64,000 nucleotides of DNA from Streptomyces varsoviensis (GCF_000718635.1 NZ_JOBF01000008.1:124001-188000); one strand, 5' to 3'; positions 13,204 to 21,963 are shown, counted from the stretch's first letter. The notes: generated from the letters alone by a model not told the origin. Made by a program: numbers and translations.

Positions 13204-13245
13204 CGAAACCCCCTGGTCCCCGCCGCTCGGGACCGGGGGGTTTCG
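13204..13245 (+). terminator. Strong hairpin after the NlpC/P60 gene
   Basis: Arms CGAAACCCCC and GGTCCC pair with GGGACC and GGGGGTTTCG across an eight-base loop, with one bulged base on each side. There is no long T-run, as is usual for Streptomyces terminators. It starts 30 bases after the stop codon of the hydrolase gene. Confidence 0.85.
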
Positions 13246-13313
13246 TGCGTGCGGGGGTGAGGTCGTCGGAGACGGGTTTGAGTACGGAAACGGCTTCGGG
13301 GCAAGATCACCGC

Positions 13314-13664
13314 ATGATGGCTTTCGGAAAGCGCCAGGAACCAGCGGTGATCGTCGTACGCGATACGGACACGATCACCACGGCCCTCCATCAGGCCCTC
13401 GGCACCGCCTCACCGGAGGAACGCCCGGGCCTGGAACGGGCGCTGGCCGTCGCCACCGAGGTCGCGAACACCCCGGACGCGGAGCTGCGCGCCCGCTGGG
13501 TCCACGACCGCCTCGCGTCGACCGGCTACGCCGGCCCCGCCGACTCCGTCGCCGCCATCAAAGCCCTGCGCCAGGCCGAAACCGGCCTGAGCCTCCTGCA
13601 AGCGGTGACCCTGACAAAGGAAGCCGCCGCCACGACCACCGACGGCCCCCCGGCACAACCCTGA
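13314..13664 (+). CDS. Conserved hypothetical protein
   Basis: Small soluble protein of 116 residues starting MMAFGKRQEPAVIVVRDTDT. It is predicted to be mostly helical and acidic, with no signal peptide, membrane segment or recognisable catalytic motif. Start assigned to the first of two adjacent ATG codons (13314 or 13317). Coding character is supported by strong third-position GC and a normal amino acid mix. It lies downstream of the NlpC/P60 gene but beyond that gene's terminator, so it has its own transcript. Function unknown. Confidence 0.7.
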   Translation: MMAFGKRQEPAVIVVRDTDTITTALHQALGTASPEERPGLERALAVATEVANTPDAELRARWVHDRLASTGYAGPADSVAAIKALRQAETGLSLLQAVTLTKEAAATTTDGPPAQP

Positions 13665-13756
13665 CGCGGCGGCCCGCCGGCCTACCGCACAGGCATCCCG
13701 CTACCGCCCTCCCCGCTTCTCCGGCGGGGACCCGGACTCACGCTCCGGCGGCGGCG

Positions 13757-13785
13757 TCGACACCGCATAACTTTGAAACTACTGT
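13757..13785 (+). promoter_or_regulatory. Near-consensus promoter for a leaderless transcript
   Basis: TCGACA at 13757-13762 and TACTGT at 13780-13785 are separated by exactly 17 bases, close to the principal sigma-factor consensus TTGACA-N17-TANNNT. The -10 ends seven bases before the ATG at 13793, so transcription should start at or next to the A of the start codon. No ribosome-binding site is present, which agrees with a leaderless mRNA. Confidence 0.75.
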
Positions 13786-13792
13786 AAAAGTC

Positions 13793-14272
13793 ATGACGGC
13801 ACAGCAGCTCGAAGTGAACTTCTCCGAACTGATCAACAAGCCGAAGGCGACGTTGGCCGGGCTGGCCGGGGCGAAACGGATACTGCTGCGGCGGCGGGAC
13901 GCGGAAGACCTTCTGATCACTACGGCGGCGCGAGGCGAGCAGGACGCTCAGATCATGTCCGCGGAGACGCGGATGCTCGTCGCGCTGGTGCGGCACGACG
14001 CGGCCGCACGGGCGCTCTTTCTGGAGATCATTCCCGAAGCGTTCCCCTGGGTCCGCTTTCTCCCCGCGGAGAGCGTGCGGGCCTTCGCGGCCGAGCTGGC
14101 GGAGGTACTGCCCGCCGCGGAGAGCCTGGGCAACATGTCGGCCGTCGCCACGACGATCGCCGCGTGGCAGCACACCGCCGAAGTCCACTCGGACCCGGAG
14201 CTGCTGGCCGCGCTGACGTCGGACAGCGGCGAGGATCACGGTCCCGTGCCGGAACCGGGCACGGCCGGATGA
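13793..14272 (+). CDS. Phd-like (prevent-host-death-type) hypothetical protein
   Basis: 159-residue protein. The N-terminus (QQLEVNFSELINKPKATLAGL, then RILLRRRDAEDLLITTA) resembles the Phd/YefM antitoxin fold, in which a short strand is followed by a helix and a 'rrg/d...L.iT' strand. The C-terminal two thirds are helical and of unknown function. Similar long Phd-like proteins are common in Streptomyces; from memory they are usually not next to a recognised toxin. Here the VapBC-like pair follows 315 bases downstream under a separate promoter. It is transcribed from the leaderless promoter at 13757-13785. Antitoxin activity is not established. Confidence 0.65.
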   Translation: MTAQQLEVNFSELINKPKATLAGLAGAKRILLRRRDAEDLLITTAARGEQDAQIMSAETRMLVALVRHDAAARALFLEIIPEAFPWVRFLPAESVRAFAAELAEVLPAAESLGNMSAVATTIAAWQHTAEVHSDPELLAALTSDSGEDHGPVPEPGTAG

Positions 14273-14300
14273 CCCCCAAGCGCGGCGACCACGTGGCGCC

Positions 14301-14431
14301 GCCTGCCGTCGAGGGCCGGTGGTCCGCGCCGCGTGCGTCCGCTACGACCTCGGCGTCGCCGCCCGTCGGGTCCGTGAGATTCGCGAGCATCTTGAGGGTG
14401 AACCGCATCAGCACCGGGTGGGTGAGGCCGC
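14301..14431 (-). pseudogene. Duplicated 3' fragment of the geranylgeranyl-reductase gene
   Basis: This 131-base stretch copies the end of the reductase gene and its 3' flank at 15454-15622. Bases 14356-14431 match 15547-15622 with one mismatch. Bases 14301-14355 match 15454-15508 with about seven mismatches. The copy lacks 38 bases (15509-15546 in the parent), with GGCG at the junction. On the minus strand it would encode GLTHPVLMRFTLKMLANLTD, but it has no start and is frameshifted by the deletion. With the intact end, it brackets the VapBC-like module. Confidence 0.88.
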
Positions 14432-14586
14432 CCGCCTGAGCGTTGCCCGTCGAGTTCATGGCCGCGCAAGCCCGTCGCGTCGACCGCAGGGGCGGCCGTG
14501 GTTCCGTACCAGGCCCCAGGGCGCGGCGTCCGCACGTATCTCGCCGCCCCTGAGATTTTTCCTACCGGCGGTGTTACGTTTTGTGT

Positions 14587-14829
14587 ATGAGCACCCAGGC
14601 AGTCCCCCCGGCCGCCGAGCGGGCCGGAAAAAGGTCCGTGTCTCTGGCGCAATCGTTGATCAAAGAAGTCGAGGAGCGCACCGGCAAGAACGGCTTCTCC
14701 TCTGTCGTGGCCGAAGCCTTGGAGGAGTGGCTTGCCGCTCAGAAGCTTCGTGAGGTCGTGACCGCCGACCGCGAGGCGTTCGGCCCCGTCTCCGCCGAAG
14801 CGCGGCGGCAGGCGGAACAGGAGTGGTGA
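14587..14829 (+). CDS. Ribbon-helix-helix-type antitoxin of a VapBC-like pair
   Basis: 80-residue protein. Residues 16-35 (RSVSLAQSLIKEVEERTGKN) and FSSVVAEALEEWLA look like a ribbon-helix-helix DNA-binding domain, followed by an acidic C-terminal tail that would wrap the toxin. The ATG at 14587 has no ribosome-binding site; TACGTT at 14575-14580 ends six bases before it, so the transcript is probably leaderless. The stop overlaps the toxin start (GTGA). Antitoxins of this type neutralise the partner PIN nuclease and repress their own promoter. Confidence 0.8.
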   Translation: MSTQAVPPAAERAGKRSVSLAQSLIKEVEERTGKNGFSSVVAEALEEWLAAQKLREVVTADREAFGPVSAEARRQAEQEW

Positions 14830-15272
14830 GCAAGCGCGCCAAGGTGAAGCCCAAGAGCGAGGGCACGCTCGTCCTGGACGCTCAAGGGCTTTCCCTGCAC
14901 GTCGACGGCGACGACGGGATGCGGGCGCGCGTCGAGGTCGCCCAGCAGACCGGTCGCCGAGTGGCGCTGTCCGCCCTGACCCCCTTGGAAGTGCGCCGGA
15001 CAGGGGACGCCGCCAAGCGGCTCCGGTTCCTGTTGTCCCGTTTCGACGTCAAGCCGGTCAGTGACGCGGTGATGGACACCGCGGCGAAACTGCTGGATGT
15101 ATCCGGCCTTGACGGTCACGAGTGCCTGGTGGACGCCTTGGTGGTGGCCACGGCCGCGCTGTGCGCACCCCCAGTACTGCTCGTCACATCCGACAAGTCG
15201 CACATTCCAGCCCTGTGCAAGGCCGCCGAGGAACTGCCTGGCTCGCCCACGGTGAAAATCGTCAACGTCTGA
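14826..15272 (+). CDS. PIN-domain toxin (VapC-like ribonuclease)
   Basis: 148-residue PIN-domain protein, probable endoribonuclease toxin. The expected acidic metal-binding residues are visible: D18 in LVLDAQG, E55 in LTPLEVRR, D103 in LVDALVVATA and D123 in VTSDKS. The order and spacing fit VapC-type toxins. It begins at a GTG that overlaps the antitoxin stop (GTGA), so translation is probably coupled. The RNA target cannot be predicted. The module lies between two copies of the reductase 3' end. Confidence 0.8.
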   Translation: MSKRAKVKPKSEGTLVLDAQGLSLHVDGDDGMRARVEVAQQTGRRVALSALTPLEVRRTGDAAKRLRFLLSRFDVKPVSDAVMDTAAKLLDVSGLDGHECLVDALVVATAALCAPPVLLVTSDKSHIPALCKAAEELPGSPTVKIVNV

Positions 15273-15453
15273 GTGTGCGGACGGCGCTCGCCGGGACGTT
15301 CCGTCCTGTGCGTCACCCCCGCCGCAGCCGCCAAGGGCGGGGAGGAACGGTGCCGCACCAGCCCCCGGCGACATGACGAACCGGCCGCCGGCACTCCACG
15401 CGCGACCGCGCCCGTCGCCCGGGGCGCGGGGCCCGCGCCGCCACCGGCCGCGC

Positions 15454-15622
15454 GCCCGCCGTCGAGGGCCAGCGTTCCGTGCCGCGTGCGTCGGCTACGA
15501 CCTCGGCGCGACCTTGCTCAGCCCGTTGATGATGCGGTCCATGGCGTCGCCGCCCGTCGGGTCCGTGAGATTCGCGAGCATCTTGAGGGTGAACCGCATG
15601 AGCACCGGGTGGGTGAGGCCGC
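15454..15622. repeat. Intact copy of the duplicated reductase 3' end
   Basis: Right-hand member of the direct repeat whose other copy is at 14301-14431. It covers the last 43 codons of the geranylgeranyl-reductase gene and 41 bases beyond its stop. The pair is in direct orientation and encloses about 1.02 kb carrying the antitoxin and PIN toxin genes. Confidence 0.88.
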
Positions 15623-16778
15623 GCTGGGTGGCCATCTTCATGACCTTCGGGTTGCCGATGAGCTTCACGAAGGCGCGGCCGAGGGTGTAGTAGCCGCCGT
15701 ACGTATCCTTGAGGACCTTCGGGTAGTTCTGCAGGGCCAGTTCGCGCTGCGCGTACGTGGCGCGGGCGTGGGCCTGGACGATGACGCCGGCGGCGATCTG
15801 GCCGGACTCCATGGCGTACGCGATGCCCTCGCCGTTGAAGGGGTTGACCAGGCCGCCCGCGTCGCCGACGAGCAGCAGGCCGCGCGTGTAGTGCGGCTGG
15901 CGGTTGAAGGCCATCGGGAGGGCGGCGCCGCGGATCGGGCCCGTCATGTTCTCGGGGGTGAAGCCCCAGTCCGCCGGCATCGACGCGCACCACGCCTTGA
16001 GGATCTCGCGCCAGTCCAGCTCGCGGAAGGCGGAGCTGCTGTTGAGGATGCCGAGACCGACGTTGCTGGTGCCGTCGCCCATGCCGAAGACCCAGCCGTA
16101 ACCGGGCAGCAGCCGGTCCTGCGGGCCGCGCCGGTCCCACAGCTCCAGCCAGGACTCCAGGTAGTCGTCGTCGTGGCGGGGCGAGGTGAAGTACGTACGG
16201 ACGGCCACGCCCATCGGGCGGTCCTCGCGCCGGTGCAGCCCCATCGCCAGCGACAGCCGGGTGGAGTTGCCGTCCGCGGCGACGACGAGCGGCGCGTGGA
16301 AGGTGACCGGGGTCTTCTCCTCGCCGAGCTTGGCGTGCACGCCCGTGATCCGGCCCGTACGGTCGTCGATGATCGGAGCGCCGACGTTGCACCGCTGGTA
16401 CAGCCGCGCCCCGGCCTTCTCCGCCTGGCGCGCCAACTGCTCGTCGAAGTCGTCGCGCTTGCGCACCAGCCCGTAGTCCGGGTACGAGGCGAGGTCCGGC
16501 CAGTCGAGCTGGAGGCGGACGCCGCCGCCGATGATGCGCAGCCCCTTGTTGCGCAGCCAGCCGGCCTCCTCGGAGATGTCGATCCCCATGGACACGAGCT
16601 GCTTGGTGGCGCGCGGCGTCAGGCCGTCGCCGCAGACCTTCTCGCGCGGGAACGCCGTCTTCTCCAGCAGGAGCACGTCCAGGCCCGAACGGGCCAGGTG
16701 GTAGGCGGTGGCGGAACCGGCCGGGCCGGCCCCGACGACGATCACGTCTGCGCTGTGCTCGGCAGGGGACTCGGTCAC
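15495..16778 (-). CDS. Geranylgeranyl reductase family FAD-dependent oxidoreductase
   Basis: FAD-dependent reductase of isoprenoid chains, 427 residues. The Rossmann motif VIVVGAGPAGSATAYHLARS lies near the N-terminus, PREKVCGDGLTPRA near residue 45, and the second FAD motif LLVGDAGGLVNPFNGEG near 290. The nearest role by analogy is MenJ of mycobacteria, which saturates one isoprene unit of menaquinone; location next to menG supports this but does not prove it. The start is the GTG at 16776-16778, with GGGGAGA upstream. Its 3' end is duplicated at 14301-14431. Confidence 0.88.
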   Translation of the reverse strand: MTESPAEHSADVIVVGAGPAGSATAYHLARSGLDVLLLEKTAFPREKVCGDGLTPRATKQLVSMGIDISEEAGWLRNKGLRIIGGGVRLQLDWPDLASYPDYGLVRKRDDFDEQLARQAEKAGARLYQRCNVGAPIIDDRTGRITGVHAKLGEEKTPVTFHAPLVVAADGNSTRLSLAMGLHRREDRPMGVAVRTYFTSPRHDDDYLESWLELWDRRGPQDRLLPGYGWVFGMGDGTSNVGLGILNSSSAFRELDWREILKAWCASMPADWGFTPENMTGPIRGAALPMAFNRQPHYTRGLLLVGDAGGLVNPFNGEGIAYAMESGQIAAGVIVQAHARATYAQRELALQNYPKVLKDTYGGYYTLGRAFVKLIGNPKVMKMATQRGLTHPVLMRFTLKMLANLTDPTGGDAMDRIINGLSKVAPRS

Positions 16779-16904
16779 GGCGGGGTCTCCCCAAGGCTCG
16801 GAACATGCGTGCCGGTCGACGGGCGGGTCACGCACTGGACAAGAGCAGTCTATGGGGGCGCAATCCGGCGCACGAGAAGGGTCCGCCCCTCGGCTGCGCG
16901 CACC

Positions 16905-17035
16905 GCGCTCGGCGCGTCGGCTCCGCCCGTGCGCCCTGCCGCTTGCGCTCCGCGCCCCGGCTCCGCCCGTACACCCTGCCGCCGCGCTCGGCGCCCCGGC
17001 TCCGCCCGTACGCCCTCTGCCCCCTGCGCTCCGCC
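16905..17035. repeat. Degenerate repeats, period about 40 bases
   Basis: Three imperfect units between the reductase gene and menG share the core CCGGCTCCGCCCGTACNCCCT preceded by CGCGCTCGGCGC or a variant. No coding potential is evident. It is one of several such stretches in the gene gaps of this region. Confidence 0.6.
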
Positions 17036-17066
17036 CGCCCCCCGAGCTACTTCAGCCCCGGGCTGC

Positions 17067-17768
17067 TCAGCCCTCGTCGCTCTTCCTCCCCCGGTGCAGC
17101 GCCACGATGCCGCCCGTCAGATTCCGCCAGGCCACCTTCGTCCAGCCCGCGCCCTGCATACGGGCGGCCAGCGCCGGCTGGTCCGGCCAGTCGCGGATCG
17201 ACTCGGCGAGGTAGACGTACGCGTCCGGGTTGCTGCTGACGGCCGTCGCCACCGGCGGCAGCGCGCGCATCAGGTACTCCGTGTAGACCGTGCGGAACGG
17301 CGCCCACGTGGGGTGGCTGAACTCGCAGATGACGACGCGCCCGCCGGGCTTCGTCACCCGCAGCAGCTCGCGCAGCGCCGTGTCGGTGTCCTGTACGTTG
17401 CGCAGCCCGAAGGAGATCGTGACGGCGTCGAACACCCCGTCCGCGAACGGCAGCCGCGTCGCGTCACCGGCCGTGAGCGGCAGGTGCCGGTGGCGCTTCT
17501 TGCCCTCCCGCAGCATGCCGATGGAGAAGTCGCACGGCACGACGTACGCGCCGGAGGCCGCGAACGGCAACGACGACGTGCCCGTGCCCGCCGCCAAGTC
17601 CAACAACTTCTCCCCCGGCCGCGCCCCCACCGCCGCCGCCACCGCCTTGCGCCACAGCCGCGCCTGCCCCAGCGACAACACGTCATTCGTCACGTCGTAC
17701 TTCGCCGCCACGCCGTCGAACATCGCGGCGACTTCATGCGGCTGCTTCTCCAGGGATGCTCGGGTCAC
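17067..17768 (-). CDS. menG: Demethylmenaquinone methyltransferase
   Basis: Performs the last step of menaquinone synthesis, S-adenosylmethionine-dependent methylation of demethylmenaquinone. 233 residues of the UbiE/MenG family. [22 protein letters not shown] at the N-terminus and the SAM-binding motif [15 protein letters not shown] are typical, as is [18 protein letters not shown] with the family signature and [17 protein letters not shown]. The start is the GTG at 17766-17768 ([14 protein letters not shown]). The frame stays open upstream through repeats and should not be annotated as coding. Confidence 0.95.
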   Translation of the reverse strand: MTRASLEKQPHEVAAMFDGVAAKYDVTNDVLSLGQARLWRKAVAAAVGARPGEKLLDLAAGTGTSSLPFAASGAYVVPCDFSIGMLREGKKRHRHLPLTAGDATRLPFADGVFDAVTISFGLRNVQDTDTALRELLRVTKPGGRVVICEFSHPTWAPFRTVYTEYLMRALPPVATAVSSNPDAYVYLAESIRDWPDQPALAARMQGAGWTKVAWRNLTGGIVALHRGRKSDEG

Positions 17769-17849
17769 CCCGCCATTCTTCCCCTCGCGGGCGGTCACGC
17801 GACGCAGGGGGGTGGGTGTGCCCCAACGACCGCCGGTCAGCCCCGGCAC

Positions 17850-18960
17850 GCCGACCGCCCCGCGGACCGTAGACGCGCTTCGACCCGCCGCAGGGGAGGT
17901 CCGGCACGGCCCGTACGTCGCGCAGGTCGCGCGACTGGGCAACTCGGCAGGGCTCGGGACGTACCACCGCCACGCGCGAAGCCTCGCAGGCCGCGTCACG
18001 GATTCGGCACCCGCGCCGCGCACGAGCCGGGCGCCTCGCACGCCGCACAGCAAGGTCGGCAAACACCGACGCCGGGCCCGGGGGCGTTGCGTGTCGGTCC
18101 GCGCTTCGAGCCGCGCGGGAGGTACGGCACGACGTGCACGTCGCAGGTCACGCGGCTGGGTGACTCGGCAGGACTCGGTACGTACCGCACACGCGCGATG
18201 CGTCCCAGGGGCCCCGTAGGGCGGAGAACGCCACGAGGTGTACGGCGGACTCGGCGCCCGCGCCACACAGCGAGGTCAGGGGGCGTTTGCGATCGGCCCA
18301 TCCCGCACGCCGACCGTGCACCGTGGAACGTGGATGCGCTTCGAGCCGCACGGCAGTACGGCGCCCCCAGTACGCCGCAGGTCGGGCGACTCGGCAGCTC
18401 GGCAGGGGGGCGACGCGGGCCGCGCGGCAGGACTCGGTACGTACCGCACACGCGCGATACGCCGCAGGGCGGAGAGCGCCGCGGGACGCACGGCGGATTC
18501 GGTACCCACGCCGCGAGCGGAGTGCGGATGTCTCGCGAGCGGCACAGAGGGCGCCCTCACGGCCACGTGCGGAAAGGCGCGTTACGGGCCGCCGCCCGGC
18601 GGATTCGGCCCGGCCGCACGTTGGGGCTACCCGACGGGTTCGGCACCCGCGCGGCGCACCGCCGGGTGCCTCGCGGCCGCGTGCGGTAGGGCGCGGGCCG
18701 CACAGCGGTCCAGCCAACGGGTACGGCAACCACATCGCACACGGGCGGGCACCTCGCGGGCGCGTACCGGAGGGGCGTTACGAGCCACGGCGGATTCGGC
18801 CCGGCCGCACCTCGGGGCTGCCGACGGGTTCGGTCCCTACGCCGTGCATGGGCGGGATGCCTCGCGAGGCACAGCCAGGCCGACGGCCAGGCCGCGTGCA
18901 GGAGGGTCCGCCACGGGCCGCCGCCCGGCGGGTTCGGCACGAGCCGGTGCGTTGAGGGCC
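17850..18960. repeat. Large degenerate repeat array, period about 230 bases, no gene
   Basis: The 1.23 kb gap after menG holds at least three diverged copies of a 226-235-base unit. The anchor CGCTTCGA(C/G)CCG recurs at 17876, 18102 and 18337. Each copy then has a GTACGTCGCAGGTC-like segment and a TCGGTACGTACCGCACACGCGCGA-type palindrome near 17955, 18172 and 18432. A second recurring element, CGG(A/G)TTCGG(C/T)ACCCGCGCC or similar, appears near 18000, 18250, 18500, 18630, 18827 and 18928. Frames stay open through it on both strands, but composition is not protein-like. Confidence 0.6.
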
Positions 18961-18996
18961 GCGCGCCGTGGTCAGAACCGGGCCGGAGGCCGATGG

Positions 18997-19575
18997 TCAG
19001 TGGCGGCGGTGGACGAGCCGGCCGCCGAGGACGGTGGCCAGGGCGCTTCCGTCGGCGGCGAAGACCGCGAAGTCGGCGGGGCCGCCGACGGTGAGCGTCG
19101 CGGAGTGGTCCGGCGGCGGGGCGGGGAGCAGCCGGAGGCCGGAGCGTTCGACGGCGGTACGGACCGGGGGGCGCTCGAACGGGCCGGTCAGCGCGGTCGT
19201 GCCCGCCGCCAGTAGCCGCTGGAGGCCGCGGCGGGCGCTGCCGCCCCAGCGGACGTCGGTCATGGCGAGCGCCGCGAGCGCGTCGCCGGTGACCGGCTCG
19301 GTGCCGAGTTCGTCGGCCTCGCGCGGATCGGGGTGGTACGCGGCCTCCAGGAAGGCCGCCGCGTCCGGTTCGTACCGGCCGGGCGCCAGCACGCCGTCCC
19401 ACTCCCGCACCCGGGCGCCCTCGCCGTGTTCGGCGCGCAGCCGCTCGTACGGGCCGATGGCCGCGACACGGTCGCCGGCCACCAGCACGGCGTCCGCCGC
19501 CTCGGCCCCCGGCTCCGCGCCCTCGGCCAGGCGCACCTCGCGCACCCGATGGATCGTCAGCACGCCCACCACCAC
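18997..19575 (-). CDS. Imidazolonepropionase-like / amidohydrolase-like small protein
   Basis: About 192 residues, starting near a run of GTG codons (19575, 19572 or 19569). The pattern TIHRVREVRLAEG...DAVLVAGDRVAAIGPYERLRAEHG is the N-terminal beta-domain signature of amidohydrolases such as imidazolonepropionase. The C-terminal SATLTVGGPADFAVFAADG...ATVLGGRLVHRR is the matching C-terminal beta-domain. Most of the metal-binding barrel between them is missing, so the protein is far shorter than catalytic amidohydrolases (about 400 residues). Similar short proteins occur near menG in Streptomyces; function unknown. Confidence 0.75.
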   Translation of the reverse strand: MVVGVLTIHRVREVRLAEGAEPGAEAADAVLVAGDRVAAIGPYERLRAEHGEGARVREWDGVLAPGRYEPDAAAFLEAAYHPDPREADELGTEPVTGDALAALAMTDVRWGGSARRGLQRLLAAGTTALTGPFERPPVRTAVERSGLRLLPAPPPDHSATLTVGGPADFAVFAADGSALATVLGGRLVHRRH

Positions 19576-19639
19576 CGCCTCTACATTCCGGCCCTACGCG
19601 CCTGCCGAGGACCCTGCTGCGTACGGACCACCGCCCGCG

Positions 19640-20400
19640 TCAAAACCCTCGCATCACGCGACGCCCGCGCTCCGGTGAACAGCAGCCGCGCAGCGGCCCA
19701 GGCCGCGTCCAGTCAACCGTCCCTCCAGGCAGGCCGACCGCGTACAGCGAACCAACCCGCCCCAAGGCCGCCGCCGCGCACACTAGCCGGTCCCACGAAC
19801 TGGCCCCCGCACCGCCGAGCCAGCCCGCGCGGCGAACAGACCCACGCAGCGATGTGCCCAGCAGCGAACCCGCCCGCGCAACCAAGGGGCCCAGCACAGC
19901 GCACCGGCCCGCAGCAGACCGACCGCGCACAGCAGACCCGCCATCAGACCAGCCCACCCAACGGCCCCGACCTCGCCCAGCGAACCACCACCGCCCAGCC
20001 GCCCCAGCCTCGCGCAGCGAGCCCCCGCAGCCCAGCGGACCCAGCCCCGCGCAGCGAACCGCCCGCGCCCAGCGGGCCCCGACCTCGCGCAGCGAATCAC
20101 CGCGGCCCAGCGGCCCGGACCTCGCCCAGCGAGCCCCCGCCGCCCAGCCGCCCCAGCCGCACGCAGCGAGCCCCCGCCCCCGCAGGCAACCACCCCGCGC
20201 AGCGAACCGCCCGCGCCCAGCGGACCCAGCCCCGCGCAGCGACCCGCCCGCGCCCAGCGGGCCCCGACCCCGCAGGCAACCGCCCCACGCAGCGAACCGC
20301 CCCCGCCCAGCGGACCCAGCCCCGCGCAGCGACCCGCCCCGCGCGCAGCGAACCGCCCCGCGCAGCGGCCCGCCCCCCTCAAAGGCCCCCAGCCACCCCG
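19640..20400. repeat. Low-complexity minisatellite between two genes
   Basis: A C-rich array of degenerate units based on CAGCGGACCCAGCCCCGCGCAGCGAACCGCCCGCGC-like sequence (cited here as its parts CAGCGGACCCAGCCC and GCGCAGCGAACCGCC), densest from 20020 to 20370. Long Pro/Ala/Ser-rich frames run through it, but they result from composition and no start, ribosome site or domain supports a gene. Probably non-coding. Confidence 0.7.
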
Positions 20401-20430
20401 TAGGCCCCCAGCCGACCGCAGGTCACCTGG

Positions 20431-21627
20431 TCAGGAGGTTTCCACGAGCTTCAGTTCGGGGTGGGCGGTGCCGCCCTCGATCGCCGTCGACGACAGGTGC
20501 GAGACGACCTTGTCGTCGACCGGGTCGTTGGCGGGGTCGTCGTGTACGACGAGGTGCTCGTACGTGGTGGCGCGCTGGGCCGGGACGCGGCCGGCCTTGC
20601 GGATGAGGTCGATGATCTCCATGCGGTTGGAGCGGTGCTTCGCGCCGGCGGAGGAGACCACGTTCTCCTCCAGCATGATGGAGCCGAGGTCGTCGGCACC
20701 GTAGTGCAGGGAGAGCTGGCCGACCTCCTTGCCCGTGGTCAGCCAGGAGCCCTGGATGTGGGCGACGTTGTCGAGGAAGAGCCGCGCGATGGCGATCATG
20801 CGCAGGTACTCGAAGAGGGTGGCCTGCGTCTGGCCCCTGAGGTGGTTGTTCTCGGGCTGGTAGGTGTACGGGATGAAGGCGCGGAAGCCGCCCGTACGGT
20901 CCTGGACGTCGCGGATCATCCGCAGGTGCTCGATGCGCTCGGCGTTGGTCTCGCCGGTGCCCATCAGCATCGTGGACGTCGACTCGACGCCCAGCCCGTG
21001 CGCGATCTCCATGATCTCCAGCCAGCGCTCGCCGGACTCCTTGAGCGGCGCGATGGCGGTGCGCGGCCGGGCCGGGAGCAGTTCGGCGCCCGCGCCCGCG
21101 AAGGAGTCGAGCCCGGCGGCGTGGATGCGGCGGATGGCCTCCTCGGCGGTGACGCCGGAGATACGCGCCATGTGCTCGACCTCGGAGGCGCCGAGGGAGT
21201 GGATGACCAGCTCCGGGTATGCCTTCTTGATGGCCGCGAAGTGTTCTTCGTAGTACTCGACGCCGTAGTCCGGGTGGTGGCCGCCCTGGAACATGATCTG
21301 CGTGCCGCCGAGCCGCACCGTCTCCTCGCAGCGGCGCAGGATGTCGTCGAGGTCGCGGGTCCAGACCTTCTCGCTCTTCGGCGGGGCGTAGAAGGCGCAG
21401 AACTTGCACGCCGTGACGCACGAGTTCGTGTAGTTGATGTTGCGCTCGATGATGTACGTGGCGATGTGCTCGGTGCCCGCGTACCGCTTGCGGCGCGCTG
21501 CGTCGGCCGCGGCCCCGAGCGCGTGCAGCGGCGCCGACCGGTACAGGTCGAGCGCCTCCTCCGGGGTGATCCGACCGCCGGTCGCGGCGCGGTCGAGGAC
21601 GGACGAGAGGTCGGCGTTCTCGGTCAC
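20431..21627 (-). CDS. mqnC: Cyclic dehypoxanthinyl futalosine synthase
   Basis: Radical-SAM enzyme of the futalosine menaquinone pathway that cyclises dehypoxanthinyl futalosine. 398 residues. The cluster motif CVTACKFC (C70, C74, C77) matches the CxxxCxxC form of MqnC, and conserved segments such as IMFQGGHHPDYGVEYYE and YTYQPENNHLRG identify the family. The start is the GTG at 21625-21627. It stands alone on the minus strand; no operon partner is adjacent. Confidence 0.95.
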   Translation of the reverse strand: MTENADLSSVLDRAATGGRITPEEALDLYRSAPLHALGAAADAARRKRYAGTEHIATYIIERNINYTNSCVTACKFCAFYAPPKSEKVWTRDLDDILRRCEETVRLGGTQIMFQGGHHPDYGVEYYEEHFAAIKKAYPELVIHSLGASEVEHMARISGVTAEEAIRRIHAAGLDSFAGAGAELLPARPRTAIAPLKESGERWLEIMEIAHGLGVESTSTMLMGTGETNAERIEHLRMIRDVQDRTGGFRAFIPYTYQPENNHLRGQTQATLFEYLRMIAIARLFLDNVAHIQGSWLTTGKEVGQLSLHYGADDLGSIMLEENVVSSAGAKHRSNRMEIIDLIRKAGRVPAQRATTYEHLVVHDDPANDPVDDKVVSHLSSTAIEGGTAHPELKLVETS

Positions 21628-21963
21628 CGGGACGTCCCTTCGGAGGGTGCTGTGAAGACTGAGCCAGCCTACGCCAGGGCTCCGACAGAACCCGTGGGGG
21701 CCGCCGGGCTCCGCCGAGGGGCCGGCGGCAGCAGCCCCACGGGCCGCCGCCCAGCTCCTACGAACCGTGGCCCCGGCACCGGGGGCGAGGAACCCCCTCC
21801 CACGACCCCGCCCCCCACATTGCCTCCCCGTGAGAATCCGCTGATCGGCTTATGACTCAATTCACCGGTCCAGGCGGAACCCACCGCCCGGATTTCCCCA
21901 TCAAACAGGCCGGAACAACCCGTCATGTCCCTCGGGGCAGCAGGATCATCCGGAGCGCCACGA
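21628..21963. other. Intergenic region between divergent mqnC and esterase genes
   Basis: 336 bases shared by two divergent genes, so both promoters should be here. Apart from C-rich runs around 21780-21830 and a less GC-rich patch at 21835-21870, I see no convincing promoter pair, operator or small gene. Confidence 0.4.

Noticed and set aside
15273-18689. Very long plus-strand open frame (over 1100 codons)
   Set aside because: It runs opposite to the reductase and menG genes and through the repeat array. Composition is Arg/Pro/Gly-rich with no domain; it reflects GC-biased antisense frames.
19333-20403. Proline-rich protein on the plus strand
   Set aside because: The frame covers the minisatellite and part of the opposite-strand amidohydrolase-like gene. 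It has no ribosome site, signal or domain.
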